Of a DNA stretch of 53,558 nucleotides, positions 17,201-26,603 are shown piece by piece. Under the pieces are notes generated by a model that was not told the origin of the DNA, searched no databases, and saw only the letters and a list, made by a program, of their open reading frames with translations. The DNA is from Desulfovibrio sp. (GTDB lineage Bacteria > Desulfobacterota > Desulfovibrionia > Desulfovibrionales > Desulfovibrionaceae): NCBI GenBank assembly GCA_031291035.1, contig JAISLI010000034.1:1-53558 (forward strand). Direction: 5' to 3'. Each line of letters starts with the position of its first letter. Position 1 is the stretch's first letter. The position numbers and the translations under genes are program-made.

Positions 17201-20200
17201 GCGGAACATGCTACGGCGAGGTCAACATTGCCTCCGGCAAGGCCGCGTTCACGCTGTACAACGACGCGAAGGTCGTGCAGGAAATGGACGCCGGCGATGT
17301 GGTGAACATCGCCCTCCCCGTGGTGGCGCAGGACCAGCACGGCGCCTATGCCGAGCAGGAAGTCCCGATCGTCATCAGGGGCACCAACGACGCGCCGGTC
17401 GTGAGCAGCGCCGAGGTTGCCGCCGTCAAGGATGACGGCGTATACGCCCCGAACAGCCCCGCTTCCGGCTGGGACAGCGAGTTCATCCATACGGATGAAA
17501 ACACGGCCACCACGGACGGCAACTCGGCTGATCCAAACGGGCCTGTGGAACCGGCGCACCACGAATTCACGGTCACCGGCTCCCTGCTCGACCGCGTGAC
17601 GGACGTGGACGATGTTGTGGGCGGCCCGGCCAATGAAATGACATTCACGCTGACCGGCGGCGTAACGCTGAAAAACAACGCAAACCAGACGGTTTCCGCA
17701 ACGCTGACTGACACCGACAGGGACGGCGTTTACGATGTCGTCGCGGGCGGGGAAGTCATCGGCCTGGTCTCCCTGACGGCGGACGGCGACTATGTCTTCA
17801 CGCTGAAGTCTGATGCAGGGTATGTCAACGGGCTGGCCGAGGGCGAAAAGAGTACGCTGGAAATCAAATACGAGGTCTCCGACGGCGCCGATAAGGCCAC
17901 CGGCGCGTTGATCGTCACCGTCATCGGCACCAACGACCGGCCCGGGCTGACCCTTGAGCCAGCTGCTCCCGCCGGCACGGTGGAGAACGCTGCCGGCCAG
18001 GCGGCGCTGGCGGAGATGCTGTCCGCCCTGCGCGACGCCGACGCCGAACAGGCCCACGGCCCCATCGCCGGGCATTTCGCCGACGAGGACGCGGCCGGGC
18101 AGACGGCGAAGGGCGTGTTCCGCGTCAGCGACGCGGACACGAGCGACATGAAGGCCGGGCACGACATCCGGGTCACGTCCGTAAACACGCGCGAGGCCGA
18201 CACGGATCTGGCGGTCGACGCCAGCGACAACATCATGGTCATCAAGGGCGAATACGGCGATCTGTACATCACCCGCACGGGGAGCGCGACCGACCACACG
18301 GGCGACCGGTATTCCTACGAATACAGGCTGGATCCGGCCCGCGCCGGCAAGCTGGACGCGGGCGAGGCGGGCTATGACGATTTCAGCGTGGACATACGCG
18401 ACCAGTTCGGCGCCCATGACAGCCAGACGCTGACCTTCGCCGTGACCGGCAGCGAGGACCCCACCCAGATCAACGCCACCCTGCTCGGGCCGGACGGCCC
18501 GGTTGTGGAGGCCGGCGTGGGGCTGCCCGTCAACACGCGGGGGATGGACAACGCGCACACGCACGAGGCGCAGTACGGCAACGCGGTGGGCAAGCCAACG
18601 GCCGCGGGCCTCATCGGCGCAGTGGACGCGGACGCCTCGGACCAGGCGGCCCTGGGCCACGGCGACCCCGGCGCGAAGCTGCACTACGTCATCGCGGTGG
18701 ACGGCAGGGAGTACGACCTCAACAACGAACTGGACGGCACGACGGAGCTTGTGATTGACCTGCCGCACGGCGCCCTGCGCGTCACGGCGGGAGACGGAAG
18801 CGCGCCCTTCAGGTACGAATACACGCTGGACAACGACAACCCCGACGTCCAGAAGATGCAACGCGGCGAGCAGATGCAGGACGAGTTCACGGTACGGATT
18901 GTGGAAGACGGGACGGCGCTTGATTCCGGCACTGTCAGGGTCACCATCACCGGCACCAACGACAGGCCCGTCATCGACATCGAAAGCGCGGCAAAGGCCA
19001 TGTCCGAAGACGATGCCACGGCGTCGGGCCGCATACGGGTGACCGACTACGAACAGTTGCCAGGCCAGTACGATGCGGACACGGGCGAATGGCAATCCGC
19101 GACCGTCGATTCGGGATTCCGTTTCTCCCTGGTGGAACCGCTGGACCCGGGCGCGAAAAAGGACGACCTGCTCGCGGCCGGCTCGACGGACGACCTGGAC
19201 GAAAGCAAGTTCAACCTCGGCAGCGACACCTTCCTGTTGAACGGCGCATACGGCTATCTGGAACTGAATTCACGGACGGGCGAGTATACCTACCACCGCA
19301 CGGCGGACCTGAATTCCCTCAACAACGGCGAATCCGTTGAAGACGTCTTCTATGTCCGCGTGCTGGACGCCGACGGCGCGTACTCCGAAATCAGGCCCGT
19401 CATTGTCACCATCGCCGGGGCGGATGACGCCGGTTCGGCTGGCGGCGAAATCAGCATGCGGGAAGACGGCGTGACCCATGCCGGGGAAGCGCCAGTGTAT
19501 CCGGGCGTCCTCCACTATGACGAAGGCGTCAAGGACAACGATGCCAAAACCCCCGATCCCGGTTATCATCTCGGGGGCAACGCGCCGGATGCCGGCAGCC
19601 ACGCGCAGGAAGGCCGGATTGATGGCCGGATTGCGGTGAGCGATCCCGACACGACGGATCAAACCGGTCACGGCGCGACCTACGCATTCGCCACGAACGG
19701 TGACCCCGGCGGCGTCAATATCAGCGGCAATACGGCAACAGCCGTGGAATCCGGCGCGGAAACGGCAGGCAATCTGGATGTTCTCCCGGAGGCTATAGAC
19801 CACGGACAGGCCGTGGGCGGCTATCACACCGCGTACGGCGACATCGCGCTGTACGCCGACGGCTACTATACCTTCACGCCGGCGAGGGACGCGGACGGCA
19901 ACCTGGTGGACGCCATCAACAACATGGCCCTGGGCGAAACCGTCAGCATCAGGGTGCCGGTCACGGCCACAAACACGACGGGCAACGCCAGCGATGGCGA
20001 GACCACCGGGGGCCACATCACCATCACCATTGAAGGAACCAACGACGCGCCGGTGTTTGTCAGCAAGGTCGACGGGGATCTGGAAAAAATCAACATGTGG
20101 CAGATGCGGGGCGACCTCAAGGACGACGTGCGCGACGCGGACCACGGCGCGGAGCTGACCTTCTTTGTCGTGCAGGACGAGACCGACAACGGTCGGCTGG

Positions 20201-23200
20201 ACGGCAACGTGGTGCAGTCCATTGAGGGCGAGCACGGCACGCTGACCGTGCAGCGTGACGGCTCCTACACCTACACGCTGAGGCCGGGCGTTAACGTCAA
20301 TGATCTTCCGGTAGACGCGACTGATGAATTCAGGGTCTTCGTGCGGGACGAGCACAACGCCGTGAGCGAAACGTCGTTCACGCTGACGATTGACATGGAC
20401 GAATTCAGAGGCGGCGGCACGGGCGGCGGCCCTTGGGGCGGCAAGCTGGACGCGCGGGACGACACGGGCGCCGTCCGGGAAGACGTCACATTTACGGATT
20501 CCGGCGACCTGGATGACGGCAGGCCCAGCGACGGTCATTACGACGACGGGCTGACGCTGGTGAATTCCGGAGGGGACCATGTCCGCAGCATCAGCACGGA
20601 CTACGGCACCATGACCCTGCTGCCCGACGGCGAATGGCAGTATACCCTCAACAATGACCATCCGGACGTGCAGCGCCTGCAAGGGCCGGCGCAGAAGACG
20701 GACGGAAACGGCAACCCGATGTTCGACGCGGACGGCAACCCGGTGTTCGAGCCGGGCACCGCCCAGACCATTACGGAAACCTTTACCACGTCCTACGACA
20801 CAACCATCACCGTTACCATCACGGGCACGAACGACGCGCCCGTTGTGACGGCCAGCACCGACACGGACGGCCTGCTCCAGTACAACACGGACGCCGACGC
20901 GGACGGGCGCATGGACTGGAGCGCCCTGTCGACCACAGGCACATTCACGGCCGTCGATCTGGATGACGGCGAGGCCGACAGCCTGACCCTGCACACATAC
21001 CGGGACGCCCGGAATCCCGGCCCGGAAGTGACGCACGACAACGGCACATATACAGTCGAGGGCCGGTACGGCACATACACCATAACGCCGGACGCCGGCA
21101 CGGACGGCAAGACGACCTTTACCTGGACGTACACGTTGAAGCCGGACCTGCCGGACTACAACGGCAGGTACGAGGACACGGTCATGCTGTCGGTGAGCGA
21201 CGGCCACGGCGGCTTCGCGCCGCAGGAGCTGTCCGTCGTCCTGTCGGGAACAAACGCCGCTCCGGTGCTGACCGTTCCGGAAGCCGCCGGGGTGAGTGAG
21301 GATACGACCCTGAGCGTCACGGGCGGCATACACGCCGTTGACACGGACATCCACATCGGTTCCGACCTGGACGGTCGGCAGGGCCAGGGCGACACGCTCG
21401 CTTTCAGCGCCCTTTCCGCGCCCGGTCTTGACCCCGCCGCCCCCGGCAGCGCCCCCGCATCGGGGAACTACGCCAACGTCGTTGCGGGCCAGTACGGCAC
21501 CCTGTTTCTGAATCAGGACGGGAGCTACGAATACAAGCTCAACAACGCCAATCCGGACGTGCAGGGCCTGGCGACGGGCCAGACCGCGAACGACGTCTTC
21601 TGGGTGCGCGTTTCCGACGGCCAGGGCGGGCATGACTACCAGCCCTTTGTCGTCACCGTGCAGGGCGCCGACGGCGCGCCCATGCTCAGTCTGAACGACC
21701 TCTCCGGCAACGCCGGCCGGGGCGCGTCCCTGTACCTCACGGAAGTGGACGGCCGGACTTCCTACACGCTTTCCGGCAAGGCCGCGGCCTATGACGAGGA
21801 CGACATGGATCAGGGCCATCTGAGCTTCTCCTTCGGCGACAGCAACACTGATCTCGCGGACAACCCGACAAGCCTTTTTGTGCGTGCGGACGGCTCCACG
21901 GGCGCGGAAGCGCTGGAAGGCGACCTCGGCGTGCTTGTAATGGCCGCGGACGGCACATACACCTTCACGGGCGATCCGGTGGCGATAGCGAAGCTGAAAC
22001 CCGGCGAGAAGGTTGAGGTCAACGCGACGGTGGTGGTCGCGGATCAGCACGGCAACACCGACGCGGCCCCGCTGAAGCTCACCATCACCGGCACCAACAC
22101 CACGCCGGAGATCACCTTCACGCAGGCGGGAGTGACGGAAGGCGACAAGGCCCAGGGCGACGTCAGCTTTACCGGCAGATACGAAGCCCCCGACGCGGAC
22201 GGCCACGACACGAGCGTGTACATCAAGACCTCCGACGGCTATGTGACCACGCTGGAGGGCGACTACGGCAAGCTGACGCTCCATGACAACGGTACCTACA
22301 CCTACACCCTGCACAACGCGCGGGCCGACGTGCAGGCCCTGAATACGGACAGGGGCGCGACGGACGCGTTCGTGATTGTGGTCCGCGACGAGTACGGCGC
22401 GGAGCGCCTTGAGACCCTGAACGTCGGGATCGCCGGAACCAACGACAATCCGGTGATTTCCGTGAAGAGCGGTTCCACGGTCACTCCGTCCGCGACGGAC
22501 GACACCGGCTATACCGGGAAGCTCACCGTGACGGACGTGGACGACACGCCGGGTTCAATGACCTTCGCGGCCGCTGTCGGCACCCCCGCGCAGAACGACT
22601 TCACGGGCACGACCTTCGGCGCGGCCTCCGGCGTGCAGACGGACGGAAGCTACGGCAGCCTGACGCTCGGGTATGACAACAGCGGCAACCTGACCTACAC
22701 CTATACCCCGAAGGCCGACGCGGTAAACGCGCTGGCGGTGAACGCGACGGTGAACGAAAGCTTCACCATCGCCGTGCGGGACGGTCACGGCGGGATCACG
22801 GAACAGACCATCACGGTCAAGGTGACCAACACCAACGACGGGCCTGTCCTGTCGCTGCAGGAAGGTGTCGACAAGGCCGGCTACACTGCCGTCGAAAGCG
22901 ACATCCGGACGCAGGGAACCGGCTTTGACCGGTTCTTCGCCATGTCCGACGCGGACGCGCTTGACGCGCCCGGCCTGACCTACAGGGTGGACAACGCCAG
23001 GGCCACCACGGCAATGGCCGGCTACACCCATGAGGTGGCCGGGAAGAACGGCACCCTGTACTACAACAGCGGCGACGGAACCAATCTGTATGTGCCCAAC
23101 GGCAATGTTGCCCTCGGCGACACGGCGGCGGACAACTTCACCGTCAGGGCCGTTGACGGCCACGGCGCACAAAGCAACGGCATTACGCTTGTGGTTTCGG

Positions 23201-24912
23201 TCAGCGGCGAAAACAGCGCTCCGACCCTGAGTCCCGTCGCGCCCGCGTCCGTAAACGAAAACAGCTCCATCAGCGGCAGGTTCGGGGGCGCGGATGTGGA
23301 CGGCAGCTTCACCGGCGCCACGGTCAGGGATGTCCTGACCTACAGCGTGGACGACGCCGAGGCCACAACCGAAAGGCCCGGCTACAACCACAAGGTGGCG
23401 GGAGAGCACGGCACCCTGTACTACAACAGCGCCAACGGCAACTACCGCTACGAGGCCACGGACGAGAGCCTCGGGGCCGGTTTCAGTGACAAGGAGAGCT
23501 TCACCGTCAGGGTCAGCGACGGCAAGGGCGGCGTTTCGGGCGATCAGAAACTGATCGTCACCGTTACCGGGCAGAACGACGCGCCGGTGGTCAGCGCCGC
23601 CTATACCACCGCCCTGACCGGCACGATTTCCTTCAGCGATGCCGACACGGTCTTTGCCGGAGCGGCGGATGCGCACAGCCTGGTCATCTCTTACAAAGGA
23701 ACCACCTACCAGGCGCGGGACGGCGAATGCTCCATTGAGGGCGTGGGCACGTTCACGTTGACCCAGGACCAGAACAACCCCAGGGCATGGACCTATGCCT
23801 TTGCGCCCGACGCGGCGCTGACGGAACAGTACAGGGAGGGCACATCCAATGCCTTCACGTTCAAGATCGGCGTCAGCGACGGCCGCGCGACAGGCTGGAG
23901 CGCCGCGCAGACGCTGAGCGTCACCGGCACCAACGCGGCGCCGGAGGTGGCGCTGATCCCCGATGCCGACGCCCCCCACAGCGGCACGTTCACCGTTACC
24001 GACAGCGAGGGCGACGCCACCAGTCTGACCGTCGGGGGAACCGGGATAAGCGGAAACGCCGGACAACCCGTGGAGGGCGACTACGGCACGCTGACCGTGG
24101 ACCCCGCGGGCGCGTACTCCTATGCGTCCAAAGAACTGGGCGGCTCGGAGGCGAAGCTTGCGGTTCTTGACGAGGTGCTCAGGGACGAAGGCAATGTGCT
24201 GCATGACCGCTTCTCCTTCTCGGCGACCGACGGCAAGGGGGCTGCGGTGGAGAAGATCCTCGACATCACGCTGGAGGCGAAGGCGGCTTCCGGCGACGGC
24301 AACAGCGAGGATGTCCTTGAACTCAAGACGGACGCGGAGCACATACTGCTGGGCGGCGGCGGGGATGACGCCATTGCCGGCGGGGGAGACACCATCCTCT
24401 ACGGAGGGATGGGCGACGACACCCTCAACATGGGCGACGGCTATACCGGCTCCGCCTACGGCGGGACGGGCAACGACACCTTCAACATGGGCGACGGCTA
24501 TGCCGGCACCGCCCACGGCGGAGCAGGCAACGACATCTTCGTGATCAGCGGCGCCCCCGGAGCTGGCGCCAAAGTGGATGGAGGCGAGGGCGTGGACTTC
24601 CTGCTGGGCATGGAGGACATGTCTCCCGTGGCGGCCATGCTGGAGAGCGGCAGGCTGCAGGACGTGGACGTCGTGGTCATCGGCCAGGCTTCGGCCATCG
24701 GCGGCACCGACATGGAGAGCCTGACGAGCTACGGCATCACGCCGGGCGGGGACAACAAGGTGGTGCTCGACGAAAGATGGACCCAGGACAACACCCTGAT
24801 TGAAAACACGAGCGTACTGGAGGTCTACAACGCCTACACGGCGACGACAGAGGCGGGCGACAGCCTGACCCTGCTGGTGGCCAAGACGCAGACGGAAACC
24901 ACTACCGGCTAG
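14284..24912 (+). CDS. Giant VCBS/RTX repeat adhesin (LapA/BapA-like, type I secreted)
   Basis: 3542 residues; ATG 14284 follows AAAGGAGGA. The N-terminal 1-130 module (MADITLTRPAQGQ..., FRFDDGGSVVLENFYQQYNAE) resembles Desulfovibrio biofilm adhesins. It contains P92-A93-A94-G95, the motif cut by LapG-type periplasmic proteases, so this part may be a retention module. Then follow about 20 tandem Ig-like VCBS/cadherin repeats of roughly 100-200 residues, each ending near a GTNDAPV-type linker (for example at IRGTNDAPVV, ITGTNDRPVI, IAGTNDNPVI). Acidic D-x-D/G-x-D calcium sites are frequent. Residues about 3350-3420 are RTX nonapeptides (GGGGDDAIAGGG, YGGMGDDTLNMGDG). The last 120 residues would be the type I secretion signal. 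No ABC transporter, LapG or LapD gene is in the window. Expected location: outer surface, in attachment or biofilm. Confidence 0.93.
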   Translation: MADITLTRPAQGQIRTERNASGSRIVLNFPADQAIMEKADDNLVFRFDDGGSVVLENFYQQYNAESIPEFEVEGQIIAGADFFSAFGPDLAPAAGPGGASGGGRYQEYADMGLADGLTHLGELDWGMQTGAGDAEDRSAFGGVPDLPTGISMRWDSVWTDGPGTEGPDGSSLASAANGVFTLSESGLPGGTRAVEGPIGASSMLRVSTENSSFAGMTIDGEYHTLAELAGGVDVALDLDGDGGTDVSVSFRYVGDNSVSVTVTLDNAVSHLDDLGNALENALADLALTVHDDQGNSAGGVLNVVVVDDSPEARDNAADTGLTIVSASGNVVTDDDGQGRDMFGADGEAADKVDWVNAAGRPDIKFGDTVLTRAADGTLTDAAGKDYGTLELDETTGDYKYTKPEGGALKGDITVAYTIEDADGDRSSAKLTIHVTDADISIGGITDAPGGEADATVSEAFLTAGGRLNQQDAGSRAGGEDSVAEGSFTISAPDGLVQLTIGGVSINPDDAAGTRIQTDLGTLTVTGITGPNTSGVYEVNYKYTLEHSTTDVEGEIEKDSFTVTVTDSDGDTSEGTLSIAIQDDVPTGRDDYRGLAVEDAQGASAAAAPILGNVISGLGTDANSGADVRGADGFAQGSVNWNTASVTTTNAEQAGHAQQGFDTSFSLTPVSGQDGVFTVVDANSATPVGEIRLEADGTYTFTANAAYEPEHGDHTINIPYTFADKDGDRGSAELHITIRNVNDRPVFDVEGGLAATGDVKEDGVYAPGERSATLHPEENETKTIDGDTVEAPYHKLVTKGSVSATDADGDLLTFGLQGGTETLYTGVVCDVLRGTYGDLYLQPNGEYTYVLDPARANSLGEGRSAQENFTVTATDNSGAANAVGTATIRITVHGSNEAPTLEIPDKLVVEEAGGNTTGAVTFNVPLKGHDVDAGDTLAYSAHLPGSDALVGRLYLTQGDSGPEWTTTPPTTATRGTCYGEVNIASGKAAFTLYNDAKVVQEMDAGDVVNIALPVVAQDQHGAYAEQEVPIVIRGTNDAPVVSSAEVAAVKDDGVYAPNSPASGWDSEFIHTDENTATTDGNSADPNGPVEPAHHEFTVTGSLLDRVTDVDDVVGGPANEMTFTLTGGVTLKNNANQTVSATLTDTDRDGVYDVVAGGEVIGLVSLTADGDYVFTLKSDAGYVNGLAEGEKSTLEIKYEVSDGADKATGALIVTVIGTNDRPGLTLEPAAPAGTVENAAGQAALAEMLSALRDADAEQAHGPIAGHFADEDAAGQTAKGVFRVSDADTSDMKAGHDIRVTSVNTREADTDLAVDASDNIMVIKGEYGDLYITRTGSATDHTGDRYSYEYRLDPARAGKLDAGEAGYDDFSVDIRDQFGAHDSQTLTFAVTGSEDPTQINATLLGPDGPVVEAGVGLPVNTRGMDNAHTHEAQYGNAVGKPTAAGLIGAVDADASDQAALGHGDPGAKLHYVIAVDGREYDLNNELDGTTELVIDLPHGALRVTAGDGSAPFRYEYTLDNDNPDVQKMQRGEQMQDEFTVRIVEDGTALDSGTVRVTITGTNDRPVIDIESAAKAMSEDDATASGRIRVTDYEQLPGQYDADTGEWQSATVDSGFRFSLVEPLDPGAKKDDLLAAGSTDDLDESKFNLGSDTFLLNGAYGYLELNSRTGEYTYHRTADLNSLNNGESVEDVFYVRVLDADGAYSEIRPVIVTIAGADDAGSAGGEISMREDGVTHAGEAPVYPGVLHYDEGVKDNDAKTPDPGYHLGGNAPDAGSHAQEGRIDGRIAVSDPDTTDQTGHGATYAFATNGDPGGVNISGNTATAVESGAETAGNLDVLPEAIDHGQAVGGYHTAYGDIALYADGYYTFTPARDADGNLVDAINNMALGETVSIRVPVTATNTTGNASDGETTGGHITITIEGTNDAPVFVSKVDGDLEKINMWQMRGDLKDDVRDADHGAELTFFVVQDETDNGRLDGNVVQSIEGEHGTLTVQRDGSYTYTLRPGVNVNDLPVDATDEFRVFVRDEHNAVSETSFTLTIDMDEFRGGGTGGGPWGGKLDARDDTGAVREDVTFTDSGDLDDGRPSDGHYDDGLTLVNSGGDHVRSISTDYGTMTLLPDGEWQYTLNNDHPDVQRLQGPAQKTDGNGNPMFDADGNPVFEPGTAQTITETFTTSYDTTITVTITGTNDAPVVTASTDTDGLLQYNTDADADGRMDWSALSTTGTFTAVDLDDGEADSLTLHTYRDARNPGPEVTHDNGTYTVEGRYGTYTITPDAGTDGKTTFTWTYTLKPDLPDYNGRYEDTVMLSVSDGHGGFAPQELSVVLSGTNAAPVLTVPEAAGVSEDTTLSVTGGIHAVDTDIHIGSDLDGRQGQGDTLAFSALSAPGLDPAAPGSAPASGNYANVVAGQYGTLFLNQDGSYEYKLNNANPDVQGLATGQTANDVFWVRVSDGQGGHDYQPFVVTVQGADGAPMLSLNDLSGNAGRGASLYLTEVDGRTSYTLSGKAAAYDEDDMDQGHLSFSFGDSNTDLADNPTSLFVRADGSTGAEALEGDLGVLVMAADGTYTFTGDPVAIAKLKPGEKVEVNATVVVADQHGNTDAAPLKLTITGTNTTPEITFTQAGVTEGDKAQGDVSFTGRYEAPDADGHDTSVYIKTSDGYVTTLEGDYGKLTLHDNGTYTYTLHNARADVQALNTDRGATDAFVIVVRDEYGAERLETLNVGIAGTNDNPVISVKSGSTVTPSATDDTGYTGKLTVTDVDDTPGSMTFAAAVGTPAQNDFTGTTFGAASGVQTDGSYGSLTLGYDNSGNLTYTYTPKADAVNALAVNATVNESFTIAVRDGHGGITEQTITVKVTNTNDGPVLSLQEGVDKAGYTAVESDIRTQGTGFDRFFAMSDADALDAPGLTYRVDNARATTAMAGYTHEVAGKNGTLYYNSGDGTNLYVPNGNVALGDTAADNFTVRAVDGHGAQSNGITLVVSVSGENSAPTLSPVAPASVNENSSISGRFGGADVDGSFTGATVRDVLTYSVDDAEATTERPGYNHKVAGEHGTLYYNSANGNYRYEATDESLGAGFSDKESFTVRVSDGKGGVSGDQKLIVTVTGQNDAPVVSAAYTTALTGTISFSDADTVFAGAADAHSLVISYKGTTYQARDGECSIEGVGTFTLTQDQNNPRAWTYAFAPDAALTEQYREGTSNAFTFKIGVSDGRATGWSAAQTLSVTGTNAAPEVALIPDADAPHSGTFTVTDSEGDATSLTVGGTGISGNAGQPVEGDYGTLTVDPAGAYSYASKELGGSEAKLAVLDEVLRDEGNVLHDRFSFSATDGKGAAVEKILDITLEAKAASGDGNSEDVLELKTDAEHILLGGGGDDAIAGGGDTILYGGMGDDTLNMGDGYTGSAYGGTGNDTFNMGDGYAGTAHGGAGNDIFVISGAPGAGAKVDGGEGVDFLLGMEDMSPVAAMLESGRLQDVDVVVIGQASAIGGTDMESLTSYGITPGGDNKVVLDERWTQDNTLIENTSVLEVYNAYTATTEAGDSLTLLVAKTQTETTTG

Positions 24913-24941
24913 AGTTGGACTGATCCGCTGATCCTTGCCGC

Positions 24942-24986
24942 GAGATTGTCGCAAGACGGATTTACTCCGCCGCAAGCGACAATCTC
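24942..24986. terminator. Hairpin after adhesin
   Basis: GAGATTGTCGC pairs with GCGACAATCTC (11 pairs, 23-base loop) about 30 bases past the adhesin stop. There is no T run, so Rho-independent function is uncertain. Confidence 0.45.
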
Positions 24987-25019
24987 AAAGCGAAATTGTT
25001 CTGGATAAAAGCCGGACAA

Positions 25020-25058
25020 CGTCGCCGTATGGCGGGGGCACCCCGCCATACGGCGACG
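25020..25058. terminator. 18-bp perfect hairpin in convergent gap adhesin/rpmB
   Basis: 25020-25037 pairs perfectly with 25041-25058 around a GCA loop (core GTATGGCGGGG/CCCCGCCATAC). It is centred between the convergent adhesin and rpmB genes. It may stop transcription from both sides, although no U tract follows. Confidence 0.55.
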
Positions 25059-25143
25059 GACCGCGCGGCCGCGCGATCCGCAAGGCTGGATAGGCCTTGA
25101 CGCCGCGTTGGGCATCATCCTTGCGTTAGGTGAGGAGAAGATG

Positions 25144-25362
25144 TCAATGAGGATTGCGAATCCTCCGGACGACAGGCTTGACGACAGCGCCTGACCGCAG
25201 GCACCGCGTGCAGGCCATAATGGTGCGCACGCTGCCGTCAGAAAACTGGTGGCGCACACGCTGCAAATTTGGATTGAAGCGGCGCTTTGTCTTGATGTTG
25301 GAATGGCTCACCAAGTTGCCCACCTGTGGTTTTTTGCCGCAAAAAATACATTGTTTGCTCAT
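25144..25362 (-). CDS. rpmB: 50S ribosomal protein L28
   Basis: 72 residues. The second of two adjacent ATGs (25362) is chosen because it puts GGAGG five bases upstream and gives the usual start [12 protein letters not shown]. The family core is clear: [20 protein letters not shown] and [19 protein letters not shown]. Two Cys pairs (CIFC and CTRC) mark the zinc-binding form. The length is normal. It is divergent from the hydrogenase operon, which starts 284 bases away. Confidence 0.96.
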   Translation of the reverse strand: MSKQCIFCGKKPQVGNLVSHSNIKTKRRFNPNLQRVRHQFSDGSVRTIMACTRCLRSGAVVKPVVRRIRNPH

Positions 25363-25548
25363 CATGCCCTCCATACGTGAAACAAGAACCGGCAAAGCTG
25401 CATATCCCACACCGGCAAAAAATGCAAGGCGCTCCCGACATAATTTCCCCGCCCGCGAACAAGCCCGACTGTTGTCCGGAATCGGTCTGTCGGTTGCCGG
25501 CGCACAATTTCCGCGCGGAGGAGAAGAAGAAACAATTTTGCATGCCTA

Positions 25549-25577
25549 TTGACCGATTTCAATTCACGATATATCCT
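25549..25577 (+). promoter_or_regulatory. Possible promoter of the hydrogenase genes
   Basis: TTGACC, 17 bases, TATCCT, about 70 bases before the hynB ATG. Both hexamers deviate from consensus by one or two bases. Confidence 0.4.
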
Positions 25578-25645
25578 GTCACGTAGTTTGGGCAATAGGC
25601 AATCTGCATCATCAAAGTGGTATCATCCTTTGCCAGGAGGCTGTT

Positions 25646-26593
25646 ATGCGTATCGCTGTGGGTCTGGGCAAAAATAGCGGGGAGGAACGCCTTGAGCATC
25701 AGGGCGTAACTCGGCGGGATTTCATGAAATTCTGTACCGCTGTAGCGCTGGGCATGGGAATGGGGCCGGCTTTCGCCGGCGAAGTGGCGGCGGCTTTGTC
25801 AGGACGTCGTCCTTCCGTGGTCTATTTGCACATGGCGGAATGCACGGGCTGCTCGGAAGCTTTCCTGCGCACCTATAAGCCCTTTATTGACGCCCTCATC
25901 CTTGACACCATTTCTCTGGATTACCACGAAACCATCATGGCCGCCGCCGGCGAAGCCGCCGAAGACGCGCTGGAGCAGGCCGTGTCGGGTCCGGACGGAT
26001 TCATCTGTATCGTCGAGGGCGCCATCCCCACCGCTTTGGAAGGCAGATACGGCTATGTGGCCGGGCACACCATGTTTGACATCTGCAAGCGCATTCTCCC
26101 CCGGGCCAGAGCCGTTATGTGCATGGGCACATGCGCCTGTTACGGCGGCATACAGGCGGCCAGCCCCAATCCCACGGCAGCCGGAGGCGTCAATGAGTGT
26201 TTCGCCGACCTGGGCGTCAAGGCCATCAACATCGCGGGCTGTCCGCCCAATCCTCTCAATCTGGTGGGAGCTTTGGCGGCTTTCCTGAAGGGCGACAAAA
26301 TCGAGCTGGATGAAATTGGCCGCCCGACCCTGTTTTTCGGGCAAAGCGTCCATGAGCTCTGTGAACGCCGCAAACATTTCGACGCCGGCGAATTCGCCCC
26401 CTCCTTCAATTCCGAGGAGGCGCGCAAGGGTTGGTGTCTCTACGATCTTGGCTGCAAGGGACCGCAGACATACAACAATTGTCCAAAAATTCTGTTCAAT
26501 GACACCAACTGGCCGGTACGCGCCGGGCATCCCTGTATCGGGTGCAGCGAGCCCGGATTCTGGGACGACATGACGCCATTCTATCAGAACTAG
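25646..26593 (+). CDS. hynB: Periplasmic [NiFe] hydrogenase small subunit
   Basis: 315 residues, ATG 25646 behind AGGAGG. The Tat signal is clear: twin arginines 23-24 in TRRDFMKFC, then a hydrophobic stretch ending [10 protein letters not shown]. Iron-sulfur ligands follow: the proximal cluster in [10 protein letters not shown] and [10 protein letters not shown], and the medial/distal clusters in C-terminal [17 protein letters not shown] and [13 protein letters not shown]. It carries electrons between the Ni-Fe site of the large subunit and periplasmic cytochrome c3. The length is close to Desulfovibrio HynB. Small-subunit-first order with 10 bases to hynA is the standard operon arrangement. 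Confidence 0.96.
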   Translation: MRIAVGLGKNSGEERLEHQGVTRRDFMKFCTAVALGMGMGPAFAGEVAAALSGRRPSVVYLHMAECTGCSEAFLRTYKPFIDALILDTISLDYHETIMAAAGEAAEDALEQAVSGPDGFICIVEGAIPTALEGRYGYVAGHTMFDICKRILPRARAVMCMGTCACYGGIQAASPNPTAAGGVNECFADLGVKAINIAGCPPNPLNLVGALAAFLKGDKIELDEIGRPTLFFGQSVHELCERRKHFDAGEFAPSFNSEEARKGWCLYDLGCKGPQTYNNCPKILFNDTNWPVRAGHPCIGCSEPGFWDDMTPFYQN

Positions 26594-26603
26594 GGGGAAT
26601 ATC

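Noticed and set aside
14791..24975. Three very long minus-strand open frames (about 1434, 1014 and 806 codons) opposite the adhesin
   Set aside because: They mirror the repetitive, GC-rich Asp/Gly/Thr codons of the adhesin, have no ribosome sites or family motifs, and the plus-strand gene explains the sequence fully.
25063..25076. CGCGCGGCCGCGCG palindrome as an operator
   Set aside because: Likely chance in GC-rich sequence or part of the terminator region; no gene starts here.
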